A stretch of DNA of 64,000 nucleotides from Oopsacas minuta (taxonomy: Eukaryota > Porifera > Hexactinellida > Lyssacinosida > Leucopsacidae), in NCBI GenBank assembly GCA_024704765.1, contig JAKMXF010000055.1, positions 325,630 to 389,629 of the forward strand, in the 5' to 3' direction. Shown here one piece after another: positions 1-12,861 of the stretch (the first letter of the stretch is position 1; each line of letters opens with the position of its first letter). The position numbers and the translations under genes were made by a program. The notes beneath the pieces are model-generated. The model was not told where the DNA came from and searched no databases. It saw only the letters and a list, made by a program, of their open reading frames with translations.

Positions 1-150
1 TTGTTCTGATAAATTTCTTAATATTTTTATGTTTCTGAAGGATACCAGCCAAGGATTGAGTTCGAGGTTTCGACTGGCGAATTCCCGTTTTAAATACCAA
101 CTTCTCTAAATCTCCTCCATTAACATAAAGTTACTACCACACTAGTGGAT

Positions 151-236
151 CAGGGTCAACCTTTCTATAGCGGCCACCTATATAATGGCCGCGTTTGGTC
201 AATCCCTTCGGGTGGCCGTTATACATAAGTTTACTG
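151..236. repeat. Short pogo/Tigger-like MITE
   Basis: The left end begins CAGGGTCAACC and runs into a TATAGCGGCCACC block. The right end, reverse-complemented, begins CAGTAAACTT and runs into TATAACGGCCACC. The same terminal design (CAGT followed by a CGGCCACC block) recurs in the better-bounded copy at 2457-2567. The right end abuts TA; a left TA is not evident, so this copy is probably degenerate. Confidence 0.5.
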
Positions 237-1702
237 TATGTGAAAATATTATTATCGTATGAAAAATCATGCTCATTTTTGCAAAGTCACTGTTACCCGG
301 TTTTTAGTGCAAAGTGTTAACAATTAAAATGACGGAAATTACACTCAAGGTATAGTCGTAAATGAAATTTTAGGATAACCTGTGCAGGAGTTATGAAGTT
401 ATGAGAGTCAAAGTGGTGCTCGCTTTTCGCTGCTGAACTTGTTGCTATCTTCACATCCATTATCAATATACTTTAATTGCGTTTTAATACTATAGATCAT
501 AGATGCCCAAAGGATTTCAGACAAGGTCCATATAGTTATACAAAAGGATCAGCAGTCCACAACATAAACTTCCCTGAATTTATCACTTCTATGAAACTGG
601 AATATACTATTACATTTCCTACTATGAATCTAATGCTAAAAAGTACACACAAGTCGATACGTATTTACTTGGAATAATAACTAATGAAATAAAATCAGTG
701 TAAGTAAAGTCTCTATTTAAATGAAATAGTATATGAAATAAGACAAAAATATCTCGAAGAGTAAATACATAGCATATATTTGGCATATAGTCAGAATTTT
801 GAAAGAAGTATGGATGAATGCATTCCCAAGCTGCGGTCGGATTAGATTGAAGAAAGGTCGGATCCGAAAAAAGAATAATACATTCTGTTGAGATGAAATT
901 TGAACAATTTTCAGAAAACAAATGTTCTCCCTGCTGTCCGGATGATCCAGGGTCTACTGTACTAACGCGCTTCGATTGCCATTTCGCTGCTCTGGCCTTT
1001 AGTGCCTCAGGTTATCTTAAGTACCAATTCGCTCAATTACTTGATGGAAAATATATTTACCACTTCTATTAAAGAGGATGCTTGTATTACATCTTTTAAT
1101 CTAAAGACTTGCCCTTATTTGCGTTGCCAATTTCTGTGACTTCAATAAGAATGGACAAAATGAGTACAAGTGCCTTTTGAGAAGTGTTTACGGTTTACAT
1201 TCCCCAAAGTCTTGATTAATTCCTAGCACTCGGTCCGCAACGGACTGGGAAAGGATGTAACGAGTTAAACCAGGTGAGAAGTCAGAATCATTAACTTTCC
1301 ATTTCAATTTCAAATACCAAAGCCATCGCTTGTTAATAATATGTTTTCAGGAAGCGCTTTTCTAAACGTTATGGTAGTAATAAAGTGGTAATTGTTTGTT
1401 GTGTGTGTTCTGTATAGAGTGAATATTACATTATTCATGTAACATTACCATTTTACGTTCATCATAAATTTGTTAATGTCTATCCGGAGTAGTAACATAA
1501 TACGTTCGCAACTTGTGCCTAGAAAATTGGGCCAGCCAATCAAAAATTAATTGTATAAACTTAACTATAATTATTTCAAATTGGATATTGACACAGACCC
1601 AGCATGTATAGTAAATCTAAAATGAAATCATCAAGCTTTTCAGATTTAATATTTTAGACTATGGTTGATTGGGTCTTAGGAAGCGATATTCAGTGGTTGA
1701 GT

Positions 1703-1748
1703 CAACCTTATCAAAACCTATTTCCCAGAATAGGTTTTGACAAGGTTA
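1703..1748. repeat. Imperfect inverted repeat followed by a short direct repeat
   Basis: CAACCTTATCAAAACCTATT at 1703-1722 is inverted at about 1729-1748 with two mismatches and a 6-nt loop. The motif CAAGGTTAACCTGG then occurs at 1741 and again 22 bases later. No coding signal is attached. Confidence 0.6.
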
Positions 1749-1960
1749 ACCTGGTTAAATGACAAGGTTAACCTGGCCATAAGGTCCACCGGTATTTTTG
1801 ATACTAGTATATATGTTAAAGGTACACGTTAATTTCCAGGAGGTCTGGTTACTCTCAGAAAACCTGAAATTACCCCCCATTGTGGTAATTAGTTCCCTAA
1901 TTGTCGACCACTGTAATAGACCGAAGGATATTTTATGGGAACTTTTGAATGCGAAACTAG

Positions 1961-2287
<327 letters not shown>

Positions 2288-2456
2288 TAGTTTTGTTACT
2301 ATATTATACACGTACTAGCTTTTCTTGAAGTGTATTTTGTAAATTTTATTTCGACATAAGCCACAAGTTGAGCAATTTGGTGGTTATTGCCACCAAACTA
2401 CCTAATTTGTCGAACATTGGCTCACTTCTTGTTGAGTGAGATCAAAATTCAATATA

Positions 2457-2567
2457 CAGTCAAACTTGTCTATAACGGCCACCGAAGTGACTGACCAAAA
2501 CTTTATTTACGTGCCTGTATATATTGGTATCCGTTAAACAGAGGTGGCCGTTTAGCAGGTTCCATTG
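2457..2567. mobile_element. 111-bp pogo/Tigger-like MITE
   Basis: Left end CAGTCAAACTTG followed by TATAACGGCCACC. The reverse-complemented right end is CAATGGAACCTG followed by AAACGGCCACC. TA flanks both sides (2455-2456 and 2568-2569), the target duplication expected of Tc1/mariner/pogo elements. It has no coding capacity. Related ends occur at 151-236, and a lone right end ending GGTTCCATTG before TA lies at about 17537-17547. Confidence 0.7.
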
Positions 2568-3371
2568 TATGTGCTTGTACATCCAATTGCTAGCGAATAA
2601 ATGGAAATATTTCGAAAAAACTATAAATTTACTACCAAATTGTTGATGTGTGTAGGGAAACCGTGAATTGTCTAGGGAATTAGTCGCAAACAAAACAAAA
2701 CAAAATATCATCTGCGAATAGTCGAAACACTTATGGTAAACTCGCGAAGCGCGAGGGCTGATTATATTGTCCTCATGTGAAATTAGACTGTATATTTGTA
2801 ATCTAAACTTCTGAATTAACCTAGATCCCATTTTTAAAAATTCGGGTATATATCAGCTGTGTTAATATTATGGCATTAGACGGTCCTCAACTTCAGGATC
2901 TAGATCCCGATCCTCAATTCATAAAGGATCTCCGATTTGCTCACGCTCCAATTAACATTTCAATATTTTGATACGTGACTTTTCGACAATAAGCTATGAT
3001 ATGATTACCTAACTATTCATACATACCAGAGTGTAGCGATAGGCTAACTTTGGAGCTTTCGCACCCCTTCGTCAATTTGCAGAGCCTTTTCAAAAATGCC
3101 TAACAAACATGAAAGTTGCATAATTATGATGTTATCATGTCAATTCAGTATTTTGGAAACAATGGTTTTGATTTACCTCGTTATATTTGTTTATATTATT
3201 GCAGAACATATTTGATTGTGGTGCAGAGTATTTCATCCATATGCATACATTCTAAAACTCATGTTATTTATTTGAGTACAATTGCCAGGGTTGCCGTGGG
3301 ATTGGGGGATCGTAGTTATCCCATGGAATTCCACATGGTATCCATTGGGAATCCAGTGTGTGTGCTTCTTC

Positions 3372-3490
3372 CATAATGGAGCACCGCTCCACCGTCCCTC
3401 CTGAATCATAAATGGTACGCGCTCCAGCTCCCACTCCTCAAAATAGGAGCCCGCACCTCTTTGGAACGCGCTCATTTAATGCTCTGAAGT
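3372..3490. repeat. GC-rich dispersed repeat, copy 1
   Basis: A GC-rich block in AT-rich surroundings with many GCGCTCC/GGAGC-type palindromic motifs, ending in ATTTAATGCTCTG. A similar block at 5575-5715 ends ACTTAATGCTCTG. The preceding CAGGGTTGCCGTGGG at about 3286 recurs at about 4167, which suggests hAT-type termini. The classification is inference. Confidence 0.45.
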
Positions 3491-3762
3491 TTGGTATGTA
3501 TGTGATCTTCGATTTGCTGGTTGGCATAAAGAATCTAGATTTCTGAATGCTAGTTTAACCTGACTTTGCTAGTCAGTTATCAGGCCAGCTAAATAGAAAC
3601 CAGCATCTGGCTGGACAGTTTGGGGGTATCTTCGTGACAAAGTTGGAATCGGGTCCACTTGTCAGAACCCGACGATCTTCAACCCGAACCCGAAGTGTAA
3701 ATGAGTGTAGAAAGGCATATTTGCTTGCAATATTATGGGATAATAATATTTATCCAGTAAAT

Positions 3763-3888
3763 CATTGGTTCTCAACCTCTTTTCTCCGCGAACCTCTTTG
3801 TTCATTTTATGGTGTCTGCGGATCACCTGTCAATAAACATTAACGAAAGAATTTTTAGGGGTTGTGGACCCCAGGTTGAGAACCACTG
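3763..3888. mobile_element. 126-bp hAT MITE with SPIN/Charlie-type termini
   Basis: Left end CATTGGTTCTCAACCT and right end AGGTTGAGAACCACTG form terminal inverted repeats differing at one base. The flanking 8-mers CAGTAAAT (3755-3762) and CCGTAAAT (3889-3896) differ at one base, as expected for an aged 8-bp hAT target duplication. The subterminal GGGGTTGTGGACCCC palindrome resembles the GGGTCGCGACCC block of SPIN/OposCharlie-type elements as I recall them. It has no coding capacity. Confidence 0.8.
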
Positions 3889-5574
3889 CCGTAAATGTCC
3901 TTTTGAGGCCATATCATTAATGATCCATATGATGTTTCTAATGTAAATATAATCTTTCAAAAAATAGAATTAAATCATTTAATTATTACAATTACCCACA
4001 AATTTCAAACTGATCAACTTCGAACCCGATTCAACTCTGCTTCGTGAATGCTGGTGAATGATAAATAAGAAAATGATTAGGTTGAAAATATTAAATATAG
4101 TGATTAATATTTATTGTATTCTTCTAAGACACTCTTGTTGATGATGTGTCACTCTGTGCAATTGTCAGGGTTGCCGTGGGAAAGGAATTTCGATTCCCAT
4201 TCCCATCCGATTTCCATGTGGGAAATTAAGTATTCTTGCTATAAAAGTGGATGTTGGGACACTTTTATATAATTCACAATTTATTGAAATAGTAGAATTT
4301 GCACATTTAGCAATTTCTCGAATGTACAATGTTTCATTTCAATCCTGAATACTTAATATACAATTCTAATGTAAATCTGAAAGAATGAAAGTGGGCGGGA
4401 TTGGAGCTCCCTCCATTATTCCTAGGGCGGCACAGTGGGCACAAATGGGTGCTTTAGTGGAAATACGCATGTATATAATAGCTACATAAGCGAAATATTT
4501 CGCTTATAGTAAAACGATAGCAAAAGGTCGATTGGAAACAACTAATTTTATGTAAAAGTGATATTTAACCAGTTTTGGGCTTCATTTCTGACAAAATTGT
4601 GGATATGATATTTATGGTCGCATAATTTGATAATATTGGTAACCCATGTGCTTAAATATATTCTTCAAACAATGGAGTTTATGGTAAATTTTATAGTTTC
4701 CAGTGTGAAAATCCACCTAATCTATTGCAGTACAGCGAAGTTATGAAACGATGTGCATATTCGCAAACTAACAATTTATAACAATCCCTAGCCACTTGTG
4801 CTAAAATAAAATATTTCATGTTGTTTGATTTATATAATCCAAATTATATAGTCTCTACCATCTACTATCAGTCTAAAGAAACTAAAAAGAGTGATTAAAA
4901 ACAACTACCTAGTGAATATATGCCGCTCTAACTGATGGTTGAGACCAGAGAAAGTCGAATGCTTCTCTGTTAGTCATTATTGGTATAATGAATTTTTAGA
5001 AGAAGCAAAAAATGGCAAATTTAGAAGAATGTGAAATTTCAAAAAATGTCAACAGGTTCAGATAGAATTTGAGAATGGTCACCGTCGCGTCATTTCGCGC
5101 CCCTGGAAATTATGTTAAATTAGAGCTAATGGATTTAGCTTTCATTTATAACTTAAAATCATTTGCCCACGATTGCCTACGGTATATTTCTGCGCTATAT
5201 CTACAAAATACATTCGTCCGAACACGCCGAAAACTCATTGAATCTATTTTGCTAAATTTCTTTAGTCAACTGAGAACCAAGCTCTGATACATGAAAGAAA
5301 TACATCTAAGTGCATATACTCTACATTGGAAATAGCAAAATTTGCTTTACTGTCACTAGTCTAGCATTTTTACCACAATACACTAGTGTGGTTACTATAA
5401 ATATCAGATGCTATGTTTGGCCTCAATAAATATACATTCCATGAGATCAAAATTACTCAACTATCTGATTACATTGAAGTCTCTAAATTTTGCTGCCTAA
5501 GTTTTAGAGGGGAGGAATTTAGTTACAACAAAATTATTCAGATCTGAGTACATCAAAATTTTACCCTATTTCCA

Positions 5575-5715
5575 CTCATTTTCCCACTGTGAGCGGGAGC
5601 CGGTGTGCGCTACTTTTCTGAGTAAAGAGCGGAGGAGGGAGGGCCGCTCCCTATTTAGAGCGGAACCGCGGAGCGAGAGCGGACTCCAAAAGTGGGGACC
5701 ACTTAATGCTCTGTC
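5575..5715. repeat. GC-rich dispersed repeat, copy 2
   Basis: Rich in GAGCGG/CCGCTC motifs, with GGAACCGCGGAGCGAGAGC near the centre, ending ACTTAATGCTCTG like the block at 3372-3490. It stands out from the AT-rich flanks and has no coding capacity. It is possibly a hAT-derived MITE; boundaries are approximate. Confidence 0.4.
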
Positions 5716-6841
5716 AAACTTCTATTTGAACATCTTTAAAATAGATGAAAAATCGTAAAAAATTCACGCTCGACTTGAGAGATGTTTGAATAATAACTAA
5801 CTTGTTTATCCTCACTTATATCCTGAAATTATATTTCATTACCCGGGGTTCATTAATCGGCGACAATGTCTAAATATGATAGTAATTACATTTTCGAATA
5901 TCTCTAGGTTAATGTACACTAGCGCGCTTCACTTACTATGTGCTCTAGGTTATCATATGTATTAAACAGGTAAATTTTATTGTTTTATTGGCCGATGCGC
6001 GAGTATACTCGGCTTGTGTATCGACCACTCGGCACTACTTGCCTCTAATTCACAGAATAACTTACATTTGAATATTTTATTACCCATGGCCCATCCCAAT
6101 CATTTAATTGCCTTTTTTGGTGATACTGAAACTTCCACGTTGCTTTTGGAAAGTAATCTGTGCAATCTTTTTGTCATGACGAATAGGGTCGCTTCTCTAT
6201 TAAAAACGGCAACATAACCGTGAGAATTCGAATCCGAAATTTTTTGTCTATATTTGTGACCCATGGACATTTATGTAAATTATATTCAATCGTTGAATTC
6301 CCAAAACGCGGGGAGGTACAAGTATTCAAAGTTGAAGTCAGAGTTATAGTGGAGGCGGTAAGTATCATTTATAAAAAGTAATGTCAGTTCAAATTGATAT
6401 TTGATATCCAAATTCAACTCAATCTGTTATATTTTATAACTAAAGTATTCGACCATTTCAGATTTGCTAATATTTTGTTATATTCTTATTCACCCATGTA
6501 ACTAAGATATTTTTATACATCGATATCCATCAATCTCCAAAAATGAATCTTGTTAACGCTTATTCTCTGATTTATAACTAATAGTTATTTATACATCAAA
6601 GTAATTAGATTTTAGTTTGATATACTTAGTATTTAATACTGTAAGTGGTCGAATACTTTGTCATTTAACTGTACATAAATTATACCTTACAGGTAATATC
6701 CGATATACATTTATACAGATAATATTCAGATAAATTTACACACAAATATACATTACACATACATTACACATACAAGTACAACAGCATCAATTTACGCAGA
6801 TAGTTAGAGATTATTGTATTATATACCACTCTCATATTATA

Positions 6842-8141
6842 CAAGGGTTGTTCAATAAATAATACAACTTTTTTTCATAATTCATAATTCACATAGTAAA
6901 CCTATACTTATCATAATTGATTATCAAATGTTTCGATAAATTCCCTCTTTAACTTTATACATGGTTTCCATCGTTCTGGTACTTTTACAGCCCGTGGTAT
7001 AGAATTCTTTAGGGGTTCCATTTTCCCACTGTTTTATTTCATACTCTAGCCGTTTGAAATCCTCAAATCTCTTCCCTCGAAGAGGTCTCTTCATCTCTCC
7101 AAACAGCCAGTAGTCGCTGGGAGCCAGGTCTGGACTATACGGGGGAAGAGGGAGGCATTCGAATCCTAAGTCGTCAATTGCAGCCATTGTCTTGGAGCTT
7201 ACATGGGGCCTTGCGTTGTCATGTTACAGCAATACGCCACGTGTCAACTTGCCTCGCCTCTCACGTTTAATCGCTTGACGCAATTCTTTGAATTCGTCAA
7301 CGTAATATTCACTGTTTATGGTGGTCTTCTCAGGCAACCAGTCGAGGTGTATAACTCTGTTGCCATTCTCTTCCCTGCTGATTTTGCGGCCTTTACTTTG
7401 ATGTGTAACAGGTTCATCACGTTTCTTCCACTGCTTCGATTGAGTTTTGCTCTCTGATTCATAATAATGAATCCAAGTTTCATCCCACGTTACTATACAT
7501 TCCAAAAGGTCTTCCTCTGCCTTGTATCTTGAAAGTAATTCTTTACTAACTCTGACCATTTCACGTTTTTGTTCTTTAAAAATAAGTTTTGTGACCCAAC
7601 GCGCAGTTACCATCCATATTTCTAGATCTTCAGTGATAATCGAGTGTAGTGTGGCTTTTGATTTACCTACCCTCTCTTCTAATTCTCGCAGGGTTATTCG
7701 TCTGTCCTCGTCCAAAATTGTTTGGGCCCTCTCGATATTACTGCGGGTTTTTGAGGAAGTCGGATGATCTGGGCCATGGTCATCGTGGAGGTCCTCATCG
7801 ACCTTATCAAAAGGTTCGAACCATCGATATATGGTGGCTTTCGAAGGACATTCATCACCGTAAATATCCTGCATTCCACGAAGAATGTAAGGGCAAGTTT
7901 TCCCGTATTTCCACAGGTACCAAATTATTTGTCGTTTTCCTTCTTTGCTAAAATGCATTAGTGAAAAATGTCGCTCATACAAATGAATCTTTATACTGAA
8001 GAATATGCTAGCAGAGTAAAGAGATATTGTATAGAAGTTAGATAATCAAGTTAGCCTTGTAATCTGATGTTCGGCTTAGAGCTGTATTAAGTAGAATAGG
8101 AATTTGATACATTAGTCCCATTACTTATTCTACAACCCTTC
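6842..8141 (-). mobile_element. Mariner A, 1300 bp, uninterrupted
   Basis: The left end CAAGGGTTGTTCAATAAATA is flanked by TA (6840-6841). The right end, reverse-complemented, is GAAGGGTTGTAGAATAAGTA and is flanked by TA (8142-8143). Length and TA duplication fit mariner. It is a sister of the element at 46265-52245. The core is identical in every translated frame visible, while the terminal 40-odd bases differ at several positions. It preserves the empty sites of both insertions that split its sister. Confidence 0.92.
6924..7982 (-). pseudogene. Mariner A transposase (DD34D) with premature stop
   Basis: Reading on the minus strand gives a 252-residue open part starting MYERHFSLMHFSKEG, with an N-terminal helix-turn-helix region and the first catalytic Asp in TWDETWIHYYE. 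A TAA at 7224-7226 then interrupts the frame directly before HDNARPH, which carries the second Asp. The same frame continues through YSPDLAPSDYWLF (third Asp, 34 residues after the second) to TGA at 6924-6926. The truncated product would lack two of three catalytic residues. The sister copy carries the same TAA. Stop-codon readthrough is possible in principle, but nothing in the sequence supports it. Confidence 0.9.
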
Positions 8142-8154
8142 TAAAATGTCTTCC

Positions 8155-11150
8155 TCAAGATGGTTCGGAGGGATGGATTTAGATATACATTTATTGCAGG
8201 GTTCTTTCAAATTTCCAACCATATTATCAATAATTAGTGATCGTATTTGATGGAAATTTTCGGGATTTCCTGTCATCCAAATGGCAGTGAAGAAAATACG
8301 CAATTCCGATCTTCAGGAAGATGTAACATTTTGGAAAGATATTATTCGCGTAAATTGGAATTTTTATGGTATTTCATTTCTGGAAGAAACTAATGAATTA
8401 TACAATTTTAAGTTTAACATTTCACGAATAACTTTTCGTCCCTTGTAAGTAATGGGTTGGAATCTAGGAAGTTATAATCTAGTTCACCCAATTCTATTGA
8501 TTCTAAATCTGTATTTATTTCTACTTCCTTAGCTGGTAAACTAATATTTTGAACTTCCTCTGTGTATTTAACATGCTCACACACAGACCTAACTAGTTCT
8601 TTTAGTTTTATATTTGCTAACGGCTTTTGTTGACTATCTAATTGTGTTTATTCGATTTAAAACTTTCAAATGCCTTTGAAATATTTAAATCGGAAGGTTC
8701 AATATAGCAAAATTTGGTCATTTTCCTTTGGACCACTCCTCTCCAGAATCTTCCTCATTTTCCATAACATTTTTTCTTTTTTATGTTTAATTAATTCCTT
8801 TCTAATGTTGTAAAAGCAAATTTGTATGCAGCAATCCTGTCATCTATACTAACGTGTATTGATCCAATGAAATCTGCGGCCTTTAGCCTAGTTTCGTAAT
8901 TACTAATACTGTTTTACTTTCTTAAACAAATTTCTACACTAGCGTTACTGCCTCTTACTGCAATATCTTTGTTACCACATATTCAAAACAAAATACTTCC
9001 ACTCCCAAAGGTAGCAATGGCATATAATGCGTTAACAAAAATACAATTATGCTAGGAAAGTGTGAATTATTGACATCTTTAACTTCAGAGATGTTCTCGA
9101 TGTCCTTAATTTGAGATTTACACTTTAACTATATTTGCACGTGATGTTCACCAAAAGGGAGTTTTCTTTATACGTGACTGCATTTTATTTTACTGTTATA
9201 TCATTTTCTCCTTTTCTGGAATGTAAATATCAATATTTTATTCTCCTATAATACACTCTTCTTATTCTATTACTTTGTTTTGTAAAATTTGTTTGTATTT
9301 CAAAACATACAATGAAACATAATAATTCAAGTAGTTTATCAATTTGGTGGATATTTTTGCTCGTTAACATACGACCAAAACATGTAAGATCACTTGTTTT
9401 AGTTTCTCCTCAGGTTTAAATTTTTATATAAATTATCTCTAATCCTATGCATTTCATATGCTGAGGAAACATGCAAAATTGTGAGAAAATTTAAATCTTC
9501 TCCACTTATTGCAAATTTCCAACAATTTGGAGGTAATGTAAAATAGGAAACTTATTAAATGCCAAACAAGTACTATGTATCATCGCCCCAACTATAACCC
9601 ATTTCGACTTTTTGTATTGAATCTCTTTTTTTAGAACTAACTTAACACTTAAACACCATTTGTTTACACAATATGATATTTCTGCAGTCCCATAATCACT
9701 ACTCATCATCTCTGCCACAGAACCGGACTAGTAGCATATACTGGATGTTGCATTGTCAGGGCACGATAAATATTTTTATTTTACAAGATGATGGTTTACT
9801 AATTTTAGAACCCGTTGCATCTAAATTTAAAATGATTGGCTGGTTCAGAATGAGTTTCAGGAAGTAGTTTGTATCGAAGTATACATATGAACTATGAAAG
9901 GATCTTGTGCGAAATAATGAGCATAATCTGGAATGCGAGAATCCAGTAACAAATACCTACAATATTGTTGAGTGGCTGCTACATCTTCTATGTAGATATT
10001 AAAAAATGTATCTCTAGATTTAATTTCTGATTTTGCCATCCTCAAACAGTCTTGAGATTTTAACTGAGTTAAATTACCATATGAAAACCTTCAACTTGTC
10101 ACAATTGTTGAATTGTTTATTAAATATTCTACACACCGAATTATGATCTAATACACATCCAGTTTCATTGGGCTTACTACCGGATAAATGGAGACTATGA
10201 ATACTTGTGTACCATCTGTATGCTGGGATGATAGGGTGCCTTCTGAGTAACACTTAACTCCCATTACTTAACAAACATATTTCATCCTCTATATGAATAC
10301 GTAAGCTCTACAGCTATCAAATTTACACTCGGCTCTAGCTCGAAAGAATAGAGAGTTTACCTTACAACTATCAGTAAATTTTACATGATAATAATTGAAC
10401 TTGGACAAATCTTTTTGCTGATAAATATGTCAGCAAAAAGATTTGTCCAATTACTGAGTAAAGACACGATACCGTTATAATCGGTGGTGTAAATACTATC
10501 CCATTCAGCAAGTAAGAGATGAAACTCTTCAGATTCGCAACTTATATTGGTTACAATTTCGATCTCAGAACATATTTCTAACGACTGGTTGGTGATTTCC
10601 TCAGTTTCAACATTACAAATATTTAGGTGGCTCTGTGCAAGGGGCTCGTTAACTAAACTATGAATTCACTCTCGATATTCACCATATTTAACTTCTAAGG
10701 CATTAATACCATTAGTGTAAAATTCCTCTCTTTGCTAGATTATGAAATCAGTCACGATCTCTCCACTTAAGCACATACTTCTTACCAAACATTTAATATA
10801 ATGAACACTGGACATGTTCTGGTCGTGCTCATACTAACCACAAAACTAACAGTATACTACACTCCAAAAAGCTTTTAACGTAAGTACTTAAGAAACAGCT
10901 TGTGAAAGTATTGTTCTCATCAATATACAAAGTTTCAGCGTATTGCAAAAATCCAGAGACATTTTGAGACAAAAACAAACTGTTAAACTTAGCGCCATCT
11001 ACCCACAATTGAGATTCAGATATATTAAACAGGTAATACACATTATAACCTCCAATTAGTGGCCTAAGAGTTTCGGTATCGAAATCTATCTTCAATCGGT
11101 CATACTCAGCTAAATGTCGTCTCATGTCGTCTCGTAAATTTAATTCAAGA
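8155..11150 (-). pseudogene. Fossil of a MULE-like repeat-borne protein
   Basis: Broken reading frames run on the minus strand from about 11125 down to about 8155. The pieces include MRRHLAEYDRLKIDFDTETL (10829-11125), KSEIKSRDTFFNIYIEDVAA with DPFIVHMYTS (9857-10045), then NLDATGSKISKP, then VAEMMSSDYGTAEIS (9506-9718). The series Y(T)S ... LDATGS ... EM(I/M)S(S/N)D resembles, from memory, an uncharacterised protein family found in many copies in invertebrate genomes, with a MULE/RNase-H-like core whose LDATG would hold the first catalytic Asp. Many stops and frameshifts show it is dead. The family name is inference; that these pieces form one ancient coding unit is better supported. Confidence 0.5.
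10401..10450. repeat. Perfect 21-bp inverted repeat with 8-nt loop
   Basis: The arm at 10401-10421 (TTGGACAAATCTTTTTGCTG plus A) is exactly complementary to 10430-10450, separated by TAAATATG. It lies inside the MULE-like fossil and probably arose by templated copying of one arm. Confidence 0.9.
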
Positions 11151-12400
11151 GCCAGTAAACTAGGTTACCAAATGAGGAAACTAGATCGGAACCCTCATCT
11201 ACACTTTTAAATACATCTATAATGATAGTAGACGTAATTAAAGATGCTCCTATATGCCTCCATTTAATAGTACCACTTTTTAATCAAATTAATATAATTG
11301 ACTGAGCTGTCGGCACAGGTTGTAAATTTGTATTTTTTACTAATTTATACTCGATGTTTACCTCACAGTGGCTTTAAATGGCTATCCGTAGGGTTTAGGG
11401 TGTTGAGTACATCTAAAGTGCATACGATGTACTAAGTATTTATGGGGTATTGCATATAACTAGTCGTGTTATTTGAGTTATTTAGTTAAAGTGTTCACAC
11501 TAAAATTATCTACCAAGGATAAAGTTTTTAGTATCGTTCTTTTTGCTATATTATTACGGCAATAGCAATTAATCTAAGAAACGAATATAATTGAAATTTG
11601 TCGGGTAACCTGGACGTTTTTCGGGTTCTTAATACCAACAGTTAATTTTCCATTAAATATAAATTTGACTATTTTAGACTTATTACGATCTAGGCTTATA
11701 CAAAATGACGATTAGGAATTTGGTTTGAGGGTATTTCCATCAGAATCGATAATTGATAGCATCATGAAGGCAAAGAGAATGTAATTTTTTCTTTTGAATT
11801 GTGGGTTCCAATCGAACTAGATGTAAATTATATGACAACCCGAACCATCTAATCCATCGGCGATGCTAATCTCTAAAGGATTTTTGTACCAACGGGCCAT
11901 TGATTAGATTCAAGTAATTGTAAAGTTGTCCGTTATAAGATAGATTTATATGAGATACGAATTCCTATTTTAACTTGATCATTGGTCCGAATTTCAATAA
12001 TCTCAGAAGATCCTATCTTGGTGACACGGTAATCATCTACCCTCCTGTATAGGGGATTAAAATATTTTCTGGTTTACATAATTTCCTTATGTTAGTGTAC
12101 TTGCGTTACCAATCTCAAGAAAATCTAACAAGAATACAGATTTGTCAAGCTGCAATCGCTTGACACTACAAGCACATATAAGATTGGCAAGGTCTTTGCA
12201 TGATTAGCTGTTCGTTGGTCGTTAGCTTCATTAGTGATTAGTTGGAGTGCATAGGTTGCAATTGTTTAGCATGAACATTTTCATTTTTAGCAATAGTAGC
12301 GATTATATCCAAAAGTGGCTTTAAATCTACATCTGAGAGCCTTCAGTGCAGATTAAGGCAGAGGTTTTCTTGACTACTTTGCAAGGTAGGGTTGGCTAGT

Positions 12401-12745
12401 TTAATCCACCCCCGGTTTAAACCCGGTTCGGGTTAAACTCCATTTCATGGGCTAAACTGGGTTAAACCCTATTTTATGGTTAAAACTGATTGTTACACTG
12501 TGTTAAACCTCATTTAATTGGGTAAACTACCTAAACTGTGTTTGAGACTATAATTTAGGATTTTCAGACAAAATTTTGATTGAATTGTAAACACAGTAAA
12601 TATTCAAAGTCTTGATTAATATCGATCTGTAATCGTACAATTGACATAAAACCATACGTTATTTACTATGAATTTTGATGTTCATTTCCAATAAATATAT
12701 GTATTAACTAATATTAAAATTGAGTATCTAAAATGGTCATCTAGT
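12401..12745. repeat. Dispersed nonautonomous repeat, copy 1 (GGTTTAAACC-rich end)
   Basis: The left part repeats GGTTTAAACCCGG/GGGTTAAAC motifs. The interior (TTACACTGTGTTAAACCTCA, then AACACAGTAAATATT, then CTGTAATCGTACAA) is closely matched at 53560-53830. It has no coding capacity and is probably a MITE; exact ends were not resolved. Confidence 0.6.
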
Positions 12746-12861
12746 GCTTCTTGGTTATTCATTAGAATTCGAAATAGTTGCTAGAAATTTGTTAAATAAA
12801 GTAGTATAATATGAATTGCTTCAAATTCTAAAATTCTTAAAAATTAACAGGTAGTTGTATT

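Noticed and set aside
7649-7951. Several + strand ORFs over mariner A (and mirror ORFs over mariner B)
   Set aside because: They are antisense shadows of the transposase frame. Their identity between copies only reflects identical DNA.
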